This document shows, piece after piece, positions 53,531 to 64,000 of a stretch of DNA of 64,000 nucleotides. The stretch comes from Plutella xylostella. Taxonomy: Eukaryota; Arthropoda; Insecta; Lepidoptera; Plutellidae. The stretch spans positions 8,072,501-8,136,500 of the forward strand of contig NC_063986.1 of assembly GCF_932276165.1 (NCBI RefSeq), read 5' to 3'. Position 1 is the stretch's first letter. Every line of letters begins with the position of its first letter. The notes beneath the pieces are model-generated. The model was not told the DNA's origin. It made no database searches and saw only the letters and a list, made by a program, of their open reading frames with translations. A program made the translations under genes and the position numbers.

Positions 53531-56500
53531 TAGCTCTCTGTATATCACCCGCTATTTATACTTTATACCGATTTTAATACGACTTGGAGAATAGTATTAA
53601 GTATTCTAATAGGTAGGTTCAGCTATTTTTTATGATGATTTAGACAGCAGGTAGGTATTAAAATTTTAATAAATATACTTAATGTGAAGTTTTATTTCAG
53701 AGAGAATTTGTAATCATATTCATTACATAAACTGAGTAAATCAAAATCGTAGGTACTTTTAAAACTAATCGAAGCTTGCGGACATTTATTTTTAAAATAC
53801 ATAGGTACTTATGTATTTTTATCGGATTATAAACGACGTTAATGTCATCGTGTGGCAGAATAATTAATGGATGTTACAAATATCTTATGTATTGAAAATT
53901 ATAACCCATTACAATAAATACATCATAAATATGTATATGTATATGTATATAGACTGTATATTTTCCAAATAGGTAGGTATTTAAATTTATTCCTTGAGTC
54001 GTGGGTGTTTTCGCGTAAAAGAAGGGATTCTGATTGCGTAGTTATGAATATAATAATGCATATTAACATTTCAATAATAATATTCCACACCTAGAAATTG
54101 CCTTAAAGAAATCGCTGTGTTTTTCTGTAACAAAATATGAAGTTTTTATGCAACTTATTATTGTGGCTAGCCCTGGGGATCGATTATGGGTAATCTCGAG
54201 ATGATTACAGCTGTCCATTTAATAATGATCAGACCTTACGGTTCTGTTTCATTTATCTAGCTTATGAAGAAGTTTTAATTCAAAAATGCCTTACAAAAAA
54301 CTACAGCGAAAACCCGATGGCACTTTTATGAATGACCTTTAACTACCCCTTCTCGGATCACCATAGCACTTCTAAAGCATATGTATGATCTTCTGCAGAT
54401 CTCACATAACAAACAAAATGAGACTTTTATTTTCGATTTTCCCCATCACCACTGGTGTGTTCCAGACGCGGAGTAGGGTGTCCACAAAGCGCGCAATGGC
54501 GTGGAAGTATCCCGGACCGACGACGGGGCGACCCCTGCGCCATTCCATTTCCTGTTCAGTAGTCGCACTCATTATCTGACATCGGTTGAGCTCTTTTGTT
54601 GCTTTATTTACTTTTTAGGGAAGATTATATTCTGGGGGAGCCGTATCTTCGATTTGTTTGGAGATGTTCGAAATTGATTGTGCATCGTAAAGGTCAGGTT
54701 AGGTGAACGTTGATCGTTTCAAAGATTCGAGCTAGGCAAGGGCTGTTGTGGACTCAATGTCTATCTATTGTACTTTGTTATCTGTTGCATTAATTTATCT
54801 TATAACTGAAATTTATGAAAGTATAAAGTAATATTTTGAAAGATAAATGATGGCGAAAATATATATTAATTATTATTCCATAAGTATATTAGTATTATCT
54901 AGCGGCAGTGGGTGATGATAATCGATTTCTATAATAATATTTATTCCTCTATGATGTCTTATGATGATTATTATTTATAATTATTATACAAATTGAATGT
55001 GTGTTAGCGATCCCAATAAATCAACAACTATACTCATAGTGTCTCATAGGTACAAAGCAGAAATCATTCCTACGTTGCATTTCGTTTGTATAGTTTGGTA
55101 TAAAGTATTATAACAAAAGCAGGCCAGATAACAATTCACCACAATAAGCAATATTCGATGCATAAAATGACAAGCATCAACGAACAAAAGCAATCGTAGA
55201 TAGAATTAAAATAGACAGAAATCATACATTTCACACACACTTCAACAGTAAATACAATCATAATAAGGGGATTAGGGAGCCATTTTCACATTTCTATAAT
55301 TACACAGAACATTACCACGGTCCCGTTTGACATATAAATAATATTTTCACTGCGATCACAAATCAGTCGGTCCACTTCCGGTTTGATGGACTCATGTGGA
55401 GTGTGCCACTTATTTTTGGAGGGGAGACAGACACCCTACTTCATACTTGGAATGCTATTATTATTAAAATATATTCTGTCACAGTTTTTTAAATATTTGA
55501 AACTAACTCGCATAAAGTAGGCTGCCTGATAGTCTTCTTATTACTTTTAATATGTCGGTGATAAAAACTAGAGGTATACTAGGGTTTATCATCGTTAGGA
55601 TTAGCCTGTCATACTTATAAATTGATACTCCAGTTTTAGTTTTAATTTTCTTAGTTAAGTTATTTAAGTATATTGGTTACTGAATAATTTTGTACACACA
55701 CTTTAAAAGTCCTCTTTAATCCGCAAATGATTAATGATCCAATTAAAATGAGAGATCCATTAAACCTTTTTTATTGTATAAACTAGTTGATAGAAGTACT
55801 TGACACTCCCCCAGTTTTTAATTGAATTTTTTACTCCATTAAATTACTTTTTATCCTCGTTACATCACTTGTTAGACAAACGCGTGAGTCCATTCCCACA
55901 TTACTTGAAATTATGGTCACTCTTTCGCTCAATTACGGAATAACCGAAATATCTTGACCTCCATGCAGTTGCATGCTGGTTTGCTTTAAGGCCTTTTTTT
56001 AGGGTGGAAGAAGATCTCCTTATATTGGTTTTGACAGTTTCCAATGTAAGAATTACGCTGGCGTTGATTAAATTAAACGAAACGATTTATGTCGAGTACC
56101 ATTTCAGCAATGACGATTTTACATTGGCAACGCAATAGGGGCGGTTTGTTTTTAATTTTGTTTTCGAGTGGTTCGTGTATTATTGGTGTCAAGTTTTGAT
56201 AGTTATCGGACCTTCAATAAATGAGTTTGGTTAACTAGATTATAGACAGTAGATAAATGAAGGAATCATAATTATATTTACGTATAGTGCGTGATGGTTA
56301 TTATGGGAACTGATGGTTGGCATAAACTCATGTTTGTACTAATAATAAAATGTGAAGTTGCTTGAACATTTCTTTAACATCTACGGATAATATTTATGTT
56401 ACGGATGAATTAGACAGGAGACAGATAAAAGTTGTGTAACATTGATAATTAAGATGACTTTCTGACAAATTGGCAGACCTGACTATTCAAGTAATCATCG

Positions 56501-58300
56501 TTTTGGTAAAAGTAGCAAGATACTATTCTTAAAGATGACTCGTAAATTACAAATTACTCGTAAAACTCCATAACCAGGTACCTATTACAATAAACGTAAA
56601 ATCAATAAAATAGCCTAATAAAATTTATTTGATACAGGTGCTTCCATCTGTGAGTGCGAGCCGGAACTGTTGCGCGGTGGAGGCTTCGCGCTAACGACCT
56701 GTTTTCACGCAACAAAGCCTTTGGCGCTGCTGGTTGTAAGCCTTCAGAAGTTTGTATGATGATTTTATACTATTTTACATGGTAATGTTGTTACGTTACA
56801 TTTGGAGGGATTCTTTTTTGTACTTTTAAAAATCTATTTTTAATAGTACAACAAATAGAGGTTTTTTTGTGGTACTGACTGTCATAAGTTGTGACGAGAG
56901 AGTTCAAAAGTCTTTCAGACATATCCGAAAAATAAAAACTGCCCTCAAGACAATTTTATAGAATAAACAGCATAGTATTGTTTAATTAATGTGAAAATAG
57001 AACACTAGTCTTGAAGGTTCAATAAGTTGCTGGTGAGCAATAAAGTACAAACTACCTATATCTATAACTAAAATAAAGTCTATAAATTAAAATTATTTCA
57101 TTACCGAAAAATATACCTAAGATATAAATCACCTCACATCATCATCTCCACTAATTCACAAATTCACTGGCCATCAACAAACTCCAGTTCCATTTTCAAA
57201 ATTCCCTCGCCAGCACCGTTGACCTGCGCATAACTTTACCTCAACACACACGGCCCCATAACGAATGGTAAGTGCGTCATTTAGGGCTCCTTTTAACGTA
57301 TTAAATCGCCGGTTATCAGTGGACCTGTCGTAGCTTTGACCCCCGGACCCGGGGTTAGGCTTATCATCACGCCAGCATTCGAGGGGGGGCGGGATTATAC
57401 CTAATGATTTATTCAGGGGCTCAATGAAGACATAGTGCGCTTTGTTTCAGCTTTAAGGGACTTTGGATCGGTAGTTTGATGCTATTTTAGTTTAGCATAA
57501 GAGGGGAAATAGGTTTGTATAGCTAGGGCAGATATGTTACTAGGGAGTTTCGGATTTGTAATAGGTAGGTACATATAATGTTAAATAATAAAGAGTTAAA
57601 ATAATTGTTGAAAAAAGGGTAGCTTACCCACATTTAAGTAGGTGAACACCTTAATAGGAAAACACAAACTTGAAATTAATTTTAGTAATCAAAACTATAT
57701 TTCAAATATTATCTTGATTTATTTAAATGTTATGACTATATTATAATACTGGGCTCGAAACCCGCACTAAAATAAGCAGTAATTTCTGTGTTACCAATGT
57801 TAATCTACAGGGCTATAAATTGCCAGATTAAAGAACATAAATTTGACGAATGCTGATATCGTCTACTTACTAACTAGCTAGACAGGTTTGATAAGTTTAC
57901 TTAGCTGGATACGAGCAGATATATGTAAAGTACCTAATTTATCTTAAAATAACTGTAATTTGTTTGACTTTTTTCTATCAAAATTTATATTTTTATGAAG
58001 CAAATCTAATTCATGTAGATTATTATGATATAGATTGTTTCACTTGGAACATAAAAACCTTCGACATAATTATAAATTCGTTATAAACAAACATAAGTTC
58101 ATAAAACCTCTTGTCGTGTTACGTAAAAACATCTTGGCATGACCAGTTCATTCAACTACATTTACCACCTACCAAAGCATACCTATTACGACCACATGCC
58201 TCTAAAGGCACATCACAGGACTTAGATGTAAGAAATAAAAAAAAAAAAAAACTTAGTACCTAATTTAAGGGCATTTAATAAATCTTAGCGCGCTTTTATT
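53531..58300. other. Long intergenic block with scattered islands
   Basis: 54380-54590 (CGCGCAATGGCGTGG, CCCTGCGCCATTCC), 56635-56730 and 57190-57420 (TTGACCCCCGGACCCGGGG) are GC-richer and non-repetitive; all are possible cis-regulatory DNA. The remainder is AT-rich. No gene or transposon recognised. A 14-base A run occurs near 58239. Confidence 0.35.
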
Positions 58301-58765
58301 TTACGGGCGAGATTGCTAATTCTGAAGTTTACAAGCTGTAAAGTAATAAAGCTGAAGTGTTTAATCTTTATGGCTCGACTTGTGTCAATTTTATGGCCAC
58401 AGTTAGTTGATGACCTATTTTGGGGTCAAGTCATAGGCGCCAGCGGGAACGGACCAGCAACACTCTTTTCAGTTCTATTCTATAGAGAGGGCGAACTCTC
58501 TGTACGTAGCTCTCTAGAGTGGGAACTTTCTACATACATATTTCTTATTTTCAGTTCGCCATTAGGTACAATTTTTTTCAGTTTGATTGTTATTGGCAGC
58601 ATTTACAAATACATGCATGCCATAAGCTTACGCCTTTTATCTCCAAAGATGATTCGCAACATTATCCTTCACCATAAGAGAGCCCACCGATTGTGGCAAA
58701 ATTCGTTGGCAGTTTATAACTTGGGCCACGCAACTAACACCCTGGTGGTTGACATGAGCTAGTTG
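58300..58765. promoter_or_regulatory. Candidate regulatory island with a long chance frame
   Basis: A 149-codon plus-strand frame spans 58313-58762. The translation is rich in Leu, Ile and Phe with two weakly hydrophobic stretches and no recognisable family. No upstream promoter, splice context or codon bias marks it as a gene. DNA features include CTTTTATTTTACGGGC and an AGAGAGGGCGAACTCTCT inverted repeat at about 58484-58501. I favour non-coding regulatory sequence; a short membrane-protein ORF is the alternative. Confidence 0.25.
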
Positions 58766-59760
58766 TAAAACTGTTAACGTTTTTGAAATAGCCCCTAAAC
58801 GTCACTTCAAGCCTTAACACGTGCCTTAACTACCCACAATGTGTTCATACGATTTTATTGCATTTTTTATTTACGGTACCACAGAAGTTGTTAAATTTTT
58901 AGGTTAATAAAACGCTACTGGTTGTTTCAGAGTCGTTTAACGGCGGAGTAAACGTAAAAACATCAAGTAGCAGTCGTCTTAGCATTTATCTATTGTGACA
59001 AAAAAAAACAGTTTTTTGATAAGATTCCAATTAGGTACCTAACTGGTTGGAGATAATAATTTGCTAGATGAAGAATAGCTGACTGTTACGCAGCTATTGC
59101 AGTCATTATGCAGCAAATTAATTTTGTTCAATTGCGATTTTCAGGAATGCAGACAAAACAAGAATGAACAAAAAATCTTGCACCGTCCAACCTCAAACAA
59201 CCAAGTCTAAAACATCCTCGTTACTGTAAACGACAGCGTATTTTAATTAGAATACACGAAAATGCTTTGAAACCGACGCACCAACGTTGGGACGCCGGCA
59301 CTTTTAATGGGGACTTATTTTAAATTCATTTATTCACAAACAAGATAGTCCACAACGTTGTATTTTCAATGTAAGCGCGGGTTTTGAAATTATGTGGTGC
59401 TTTAGTAGATATTACTTGGTTAGTACATAATCCTGACCCAGTAGACCCGCTTACCGATGATTTTGTAATAACTTGTTTACATTGCTCTGAAATTTCTTGT
59501 CTCTGGGGTAGAGTTTATATCTAATAACCAGTAAACCTATCACTTTCGATAAACATCATGCACAACATCTTTTGGCATAAGTAAATAAGGTTATTTTACA
59601 GTTTAATTGGTGTTTTATATAGGAACAGACTGGAAAGGCATTGATACCCAAACTAGGATATAATTAGTAGATCCATTCATATTTTTTATTGCTCCGTGAT
59701 ATTTTATAAAATACTTTTTCATCCTACATAGTCTTTGAATTCCTGAGTTTCGTCTCGACT
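58766..59760. other. Intergenic spacer
   Basis: AT-rich with a GC-richer patch at 59190-59310 (GACGCACCAACGTTGGGACG, a near-palindrome). No gene. Confidence 0.35.
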
Positions 59761-59764
59761 GTTT

Positions 59765-60330
59765 AAAAATTACATTACGGCCCATTTGAGCGGCCCTAAT
59801 TAGAGCCTAAAGCGTAATAAAAGATAACGCGAAACTTCCAACCGAAAAGCATTCATAACGGAAAGTTTCCCGATTAAAATTCCTCGAACGAGTGAAAACC
59901 GTCTCTTGTAATAAATACAGGCCTTTGAATTTCCCTCCAAGAGATTTAGGCGGCATAAATATTTCGGACTCAAAAGAAACTCTCGAAAGAAGCGCTTGTA
60001 CATTTTTACGACGCGAAATCTCATTCACCCCCGAGCTCGAGTTGTCTCGCTTTTAAATTAAATTTTCACTCCCAATTTGAAAGTATAATGTCATTTCACT
60101 AGGATGTCGTTATTAAAAGTTTTAAATCATTCGGAAGTTTTCCTTAATACTGAGGCGTCGTGATTTTTTAATCAGAACGGCTGCGTTTCGAGTGATTCTT
60201 TACGAGGGCGCGGCTTTAGTGCCCTCAAATCGTCATTAGGCAGTTGCGTCTTGGATATTGCTTTTTCTTCTGCAAACTGACGCAGCGGCATGGATTATTT
60301 AATTTTGCTACCCTCCTTTTGGAAAGAGGC
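59765..60330. promoter_or_regulatory. Candidate cis-regulatory region
   Basis: Dense non-repetitive sequence with GGCCCTAATTAGAGCC (palindromic homeodomain-type core), GCGTAATAAAAG, GCGGCATAAATATTTC and TTTTTACGACGCG. Two overlapping minus-strand frames of about 74 codons are not recognised. Motif content fits Hox-responsive DNA. Confidence 0.35.
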
Positions 60331-60479
60331 CTCCGTTTCGTAACGACAAAACAATATGTACCTACGCTTTTCTTTCATATTTTTTCTACATGAGTATTAA
60401 AAAAAATACAACTAACCCATCTGCACATCCTTTCTTTCACGCCAGTAGGTCACTAGTACACAAAAAGCTGACACATGCC

Positions 60480-60800
60480 TCAACACTAAAACGACGCGTC
60501 GCAAAAAGTGCCATAAAATGTTAACCCGTCCACAACCACGTGCTCCAAAAACAATGGCTCCTTTAAACGCTGTAAATCATCTACTTGTTCTGAATGGTCA
60601 ATAAACCGTCTAGCCGAGACCTTGACACCGAGCCCAAGGAGTTTATAGACCATAAAGATTTTACTAGCGGCCTTGAGTGACGAATGCACGGGGTCGTTGC
60701 ACTTTCTGTTTGGGTTTCCCAAAGTAATGGCCGCTTTTATGGTGGTATTACTGGCACAGGCTTGGGGTAACTGTTTCGGGTGTAGTTTTTTGTGATTTCA
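60480..60800. promoter_or_regulatory. Candidate Hox/Exd-responsive element
   Basis: GTAAATCA at 60572-60579 reads TGATTTAC on the minus strand, a textbook Hox-Exd site. Nearby are GTGCCATAAAATG, TTTATAGACCATAAAG (two posterior-Hox-like TTTAT/CCATAAA words) and TAATGGCCGCTTTTATGG (PHO-type core at 60726-60733). A 78-codon minus frame here is read as chance. Confidence 0.4.
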
Positions 60801-61540
60801 GCTTAGTTTTAATGATAGAACTATAAGTTATAAGGAATTATCTAAAAAACGACTTACCGTCAACCGCTGGGTGCTTCTTGCCTGAAAAAATTAAGCATAT
60901 GTGACTACTCACATATCTACATATAAGATTTGACAGATATTTCAGTTTTGAGCCTGATAAGGCACACGAAGATCAGAAGAAAAAAAAATACACGATTTGC
61001 AATTATTCATGACACTTTTTATGAAGAGAAATGTTTTTTTTTTTGCATTTATGCGGTTACCGGGCGAAATAGTCGTGGTCTTTTATTTATAAAGGAATGT
61101 CTAATAGTTTTACCTGTTCTTGTAGTTACAAACAAAGGTATATTGTTAACTTTCTTTATTACTTTCTTAGAAATTGCACAACGTGTAAAAACTAAAATAA
61201 CCAATTCTTTGTGTAACATTTTGAAAAGGGTTGTTTTGTGTTTTTATAGAGGTTTTCTCATCCTTTGTCACCCTTTCCCTTTGTTCTTCAGTATGAATAG
61301 ATTGCGCAAAGACGCTCTTTGTCTTCAGTAGACAATACAAGATATTTTAAGTTTGAAGTTTACCGTTTAGTCAAAAAACTGCCCGTACCGTGACCGTGAC
61401 AATTTTGTTTTAGTTAGTTCACTATTTTAACCCGTCAAGTGCAGTTGCTGATCTTTTATTTTTAAATCAACACAAGACAGTGTTAAGTGAAGTTATATTT
61501 TTAGGAGTGAAAAAAAACCTACGCTACAATAACATCTAAA
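60801..61540. other. AT-rich intergenic spacer
   Basis: Contains a 133-codon plus frame (60930-61331) of low-complexity Phe/Leu/Ile-rich composition with no recognised domain. I do not call it a gene. Confidence 0.35.
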
Positions 61541-61544
61541 TTTT

Positions 61545-62640
61545 AAAATCCAATCTCTCGCTGTAATCAAGCTGTGTCTCCTCTCGCATCCCGCCTCCTT
61601 ATCCAACACTAACACATAAATCGGGCCAACCCATATAACTCTCGGCCGCCATTAAAAAGATAAACAACTTAATATAGGCATAATAATAAACTACACAGGA
61701 CTTAGATCCCCGTATACGGCGGCCATAATTTTATTTATTCAAGAAACCGTAAATATCTGTAGGAATAATTCCGAAAGGCTTTTTGCGGGGATTAAGGGGG
61801 CGATGTGGGGCTGCGAAAATTATATTCGGCCATAACAGTAATCATGCATCACCTGGATCCAGGAGGCAGCGGTTAATGTTCGCAATCTCGAGGGCTGCTG
61901 GCTGACGGCGCAAATTACTTTTTCAAAGTATTTACATGTAAATAGAAGATCCGCGAAGTCGGGAGCTTGGGAAGCCCTGCGGGAACTACGTGGTTTAGGG
62001 TTATGCTTCATTCTTTGTTCTTTATAGGGAATGTGTAGGCGGGAATTTGTTAAGACGTGCTGATCGTTTAAAAATAATATTTATAGTTTTGATTGTTATA
62101 ATATTTTTGTGCATTTTTAAATTCAAAATAGGTAAGTATTTTTTATTTTGTATCGTAACAAGTTTTTTTGGTATTTTTATTTTAAGGAATTAAAATTAAG
62201 CAAATTTTGCACGCGTAGCTCCATCTTAACCACACCGAGGTAAGTACGTTTAGAAAGCACGCGCTATGCATAAACCGTGTTTAATTATCATCCATTCTTC
62301 TTATAAACTTTCATAACGGCCTATACGTCGCCTTAGCTACTTTCAGCGAGGGAGGCAGGGGGGACCAACCCTCGCCTTATAATGGGCGTCTAAGAAAAAC
62401 GGGTGCACGCTACGGAATAGAAAAGGCTCTTTGGAAATGGGTTTTGGTAGAAAGCCGCCGATTTATGTCCGTTACGAGTACGTTCAGAATATCCGAGAGC
62501 GGATTTTTAATGGCGCTATTGTTTCTATTTTAAACGCGGCGTGCGAATGGAATACCGAGTCGGGGTGTGTTTGTGCAAATATCTGAAAGCCACTGAAATA
62601 TCTTTTAAATGTAAAACGGGAGTTGGATCGCTAACGTAAT
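61545..62640. promoter_or_regulatory. Extended candidate cis-regulatory region
   Basis: The longest GC-richer non-repetitive block at this end. It contains GCCGCCATTA (61645-61654) and GGCGGCCATAAT (61718-61729), both YY1/PHO-type. A perfect 16-bp palindrome TATTTACATGTAAATA (61929-61944) presents two facing forkhead-like TGTAAATA sites. CCGATTTATG lies at 62458-62467 (Hox-Exd-like). Also present are GGCCATAACAGTAATCATGC and CTCGCCTTATAATGGGCG. Function is inferred. Confidence 0.45.
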
Positions 62641-63230
62641 AAAATAGGTAATTGTATGTGAATAAAAATCTTTAGTGTTAATAACTTTTGTATAACGACT
62701 TATAACTATAGCGTTACCAAAAATTCAAAATTAAAAATATCATATGACAGGTAATACAAAATTTTAACCTATGCCCGTGGTAGGTATGTGAATATTTATT
62801 TTTCCTATCAAACGTATGTACCTAGTTTATGTGTAAACTAAAGCGTAGCCCAAAGTAAACACACAACACTAACGAAAGTTAATACACACGGCATTACTAC
62901 ACGCAGTATATCACATTATACGTGCGTTACAACAATTTCGCAGCATTTTCAAGATATTAAGAGCGGTATTTCACTTATATAGCGAGACGTGAAGAAGATG
63001 CCAAGCGTGCGAAGATTTCCAAGGCGCAGGTGCCCTTTCCGAATTATATTGGGAACCCCTGCCCTGCTAGCGCGGCTCGAATTATTTATAAATAAGTAAA
63101 AGAAAATGGGATATTTTCATATGGACTGGCTAAGCATTTATGATGTGAGAGTGTGGTTGAGTGAAGTTATTAGTCTATTGGAAATCGGTGACGACTTAAT
63201 TATAATTTTAGATACTTAAGTCATATGTAT
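62641..63230. other. Intergenic spacer
   Basis: Mostly AT-rich, with a GC-richer patch at 62985-63080. No gene. Confidence 0.35.
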
Positions 63231-63360
63231 GGTTGGCTGGTAGAAATTGTTTTTAGTAATAAGTCCGCCTTTGGGCGCAAATAATTAGCTATGTTTTTAA
63301 AATGCTTCTGTGTAAAAAAATATTTTGTGTGCAATAAAGTGTATATAAATAAATAAATAT
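63231..63360 (+). mobile_element. Retroposon 3' tail, family T, copy D
   Basis: GGTTGGCTGGTAGAAATTG, GTAATAAGTCCGCC, TTTGGGC, then GCAATAAAG and an AAAT-type tail. The most diverged of the four same-strand copies. Confidence 0.65.
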
Positions 63361-63945
63361 GTGTATGAAACAAAGTCATTACAAAAGTAGTAAGTAGGTA
63401 ATTTTGCTACATTTATTTGGCTACTACACCGACAGATACACCTAAAGCATTAAATTTTGATTGCATTTTGTTATGGAGTCAATTATTTTCACTTCATATC
63501 TTATAATTATCACCAATACATTTGGTAATTAATGAAGTTAGGTTCTAAAGTTTGTATTTAATAAAATAAAATAAAAAACTGTATTTTATACAATTACAGT
63601 GAAACCTGGATAAGTGTAACTTCAAGGGATCAACAAATTGTCCCACTTATAAAGGTATTTTACTCAGTGTCTCAGACATCCAGATTTGTAATGACACATT
63701 GCACAGACAATTGTATGTCCACGTTATGATATGCATAGGCCTTCTAATATTAAGTTAAAAGAGACTTTGAATAGAAATAAAGTAACATCTATTTTAGGAT
63801 GCCAACCACGATTTTCAAGCTGTCATTTTTTACCAGCGGAAGATATAAAAATGCCTAAAATAATGAACTAATAACCGACCCGTGCCGACCCGAAAGCAAA
63901 ATATATTAGTAGGCAAGTAACACATCGTCCCGTCGGTATAATGAA
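63361..63945. other. AT-rich terminal block
   Basis: Nothing recognised apart from (ATAAA)n near 63560. Confidence 0.35.
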
Positions 63946-63950
63946 CATGG

Positions 63951-64000
63951 CTCCCTCTAGCGGGCGCCATTAATCACTGCCCCGCCCCGCGCGCCCCGCG
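63951..64000. promoter_or_regulatory. GC-rich edge with CTCF-like site
   Basis: CTCCCTCTAGCGGGCGCC at 63951-63968; inverted, CCGCTAGAGGGA is close to the vertebrate-type CTCF core. It is followed by CGCCATTAATCAC and a CCCCGCCCCGCGCGCCCCGCG-like run that continues past the window edge. Possibly the start of another CpG-rich regulatory element. Confidence 0.35.

Noticed and set aside
58313..58762. 149-codon plus-strand frame, the second longest standard open frame
   Set aside because: Hydrophobic, low-complexity translation without a recognisable family; kept only as a weak alternative under the regulatory island.
60930..61331. 133-codon plus-strand frame
   Set aside because: Phe/Leu/Ile/Lys-rich translation of AT-rich DNA; no family resemblance.
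1..64000. CRISPR array, bacterial operon or phage-like system
   Set aside because: No regularly spaced repeats with unique spacers and no bacterial-type gene packing; the sequence is clearly animal nuclear DNA.

Overview
This window is animal nuclear DNA, almost certainly from a moth or butterfly (Lepidoptera). The only protein-coding gene sequence I can support is the first coding exon of the Hox gene Ultrabithorax (Ubx), on the minus strand at 981-1440. It is recognised from its MNSYFEQ start, a QDSPYDAS block and an FYPWM hexapeptide just before a splice donor. The lepidopteran call rests on the repeats: tRNA-derived SINEs ending in a '...GGTCGGATGGCCGTGTGTGA...' block, LINE C-terminal tails of types common in moth and butterfly genomes, and many TAGGTAGGTAC tracts. 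I cannot name the species.

Layout. 1-980 is the 5' part of Ubx intron 1. 981-1440 is coding exon 1. About 1441-1960 is the likely 5' UTR and promoter, which is GC-rich and carries two tiny upstream ORFs and a cluster of TTTACGA motifs. Everything above about 2 kb lies upstream (5') of Ubx. From the conserved order and orientation of insect Hox clusters this should be the Ubx to abd-A intergenic region, the counterpart of the fly bxd/pbx regulatory region. No further exon of a known protein is visible in roughly 62 kb, and the long open frames I examined look spurious.

The upstream DNA alternates AT-rich filler with moderately GC-rich, low-repeat islands (about 4.3, 7.6, 8.7, 13.4, 14.7, 21.2-22.5, 24.5, 29.3-30.3, 33.8, 37.8-38.4, 39.7, 43.8, 51.8, 53.3, 57.3, 58.4, 59.8-60.8 and 61.5-62.6 kb). 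Several contain motifs known from fly Hox regulation: PHO/YY1 GCCAT, Hox-Exd TGATTTAY/CGATTTATG, Abd-B-like TTTACGA, POU octamers and CTCF-like cores. These are candidate enhancers, Polycomb response elements or insulators, proposed from sequence alone.

Mobile elements are interleaved with these islands, and several show clean insertion histories. Two near-identical 760-780 bp elements each have 9-bp target duplications. A distinct element carries the same GC-rich core and sits inside a tRNA-SINE. A hAT element with an 8-bp target duplication sits inside an interspersed repeat. A second hAT MITE sits inside another inverted-repeat element. There are also several foldback elements, two LINE C-terminal fragments and four same-strand 3' tails of one retroposon family. 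A 23-bp-stem hairpin at 31986-32041 is the best candidate for a small-RNA precursor.
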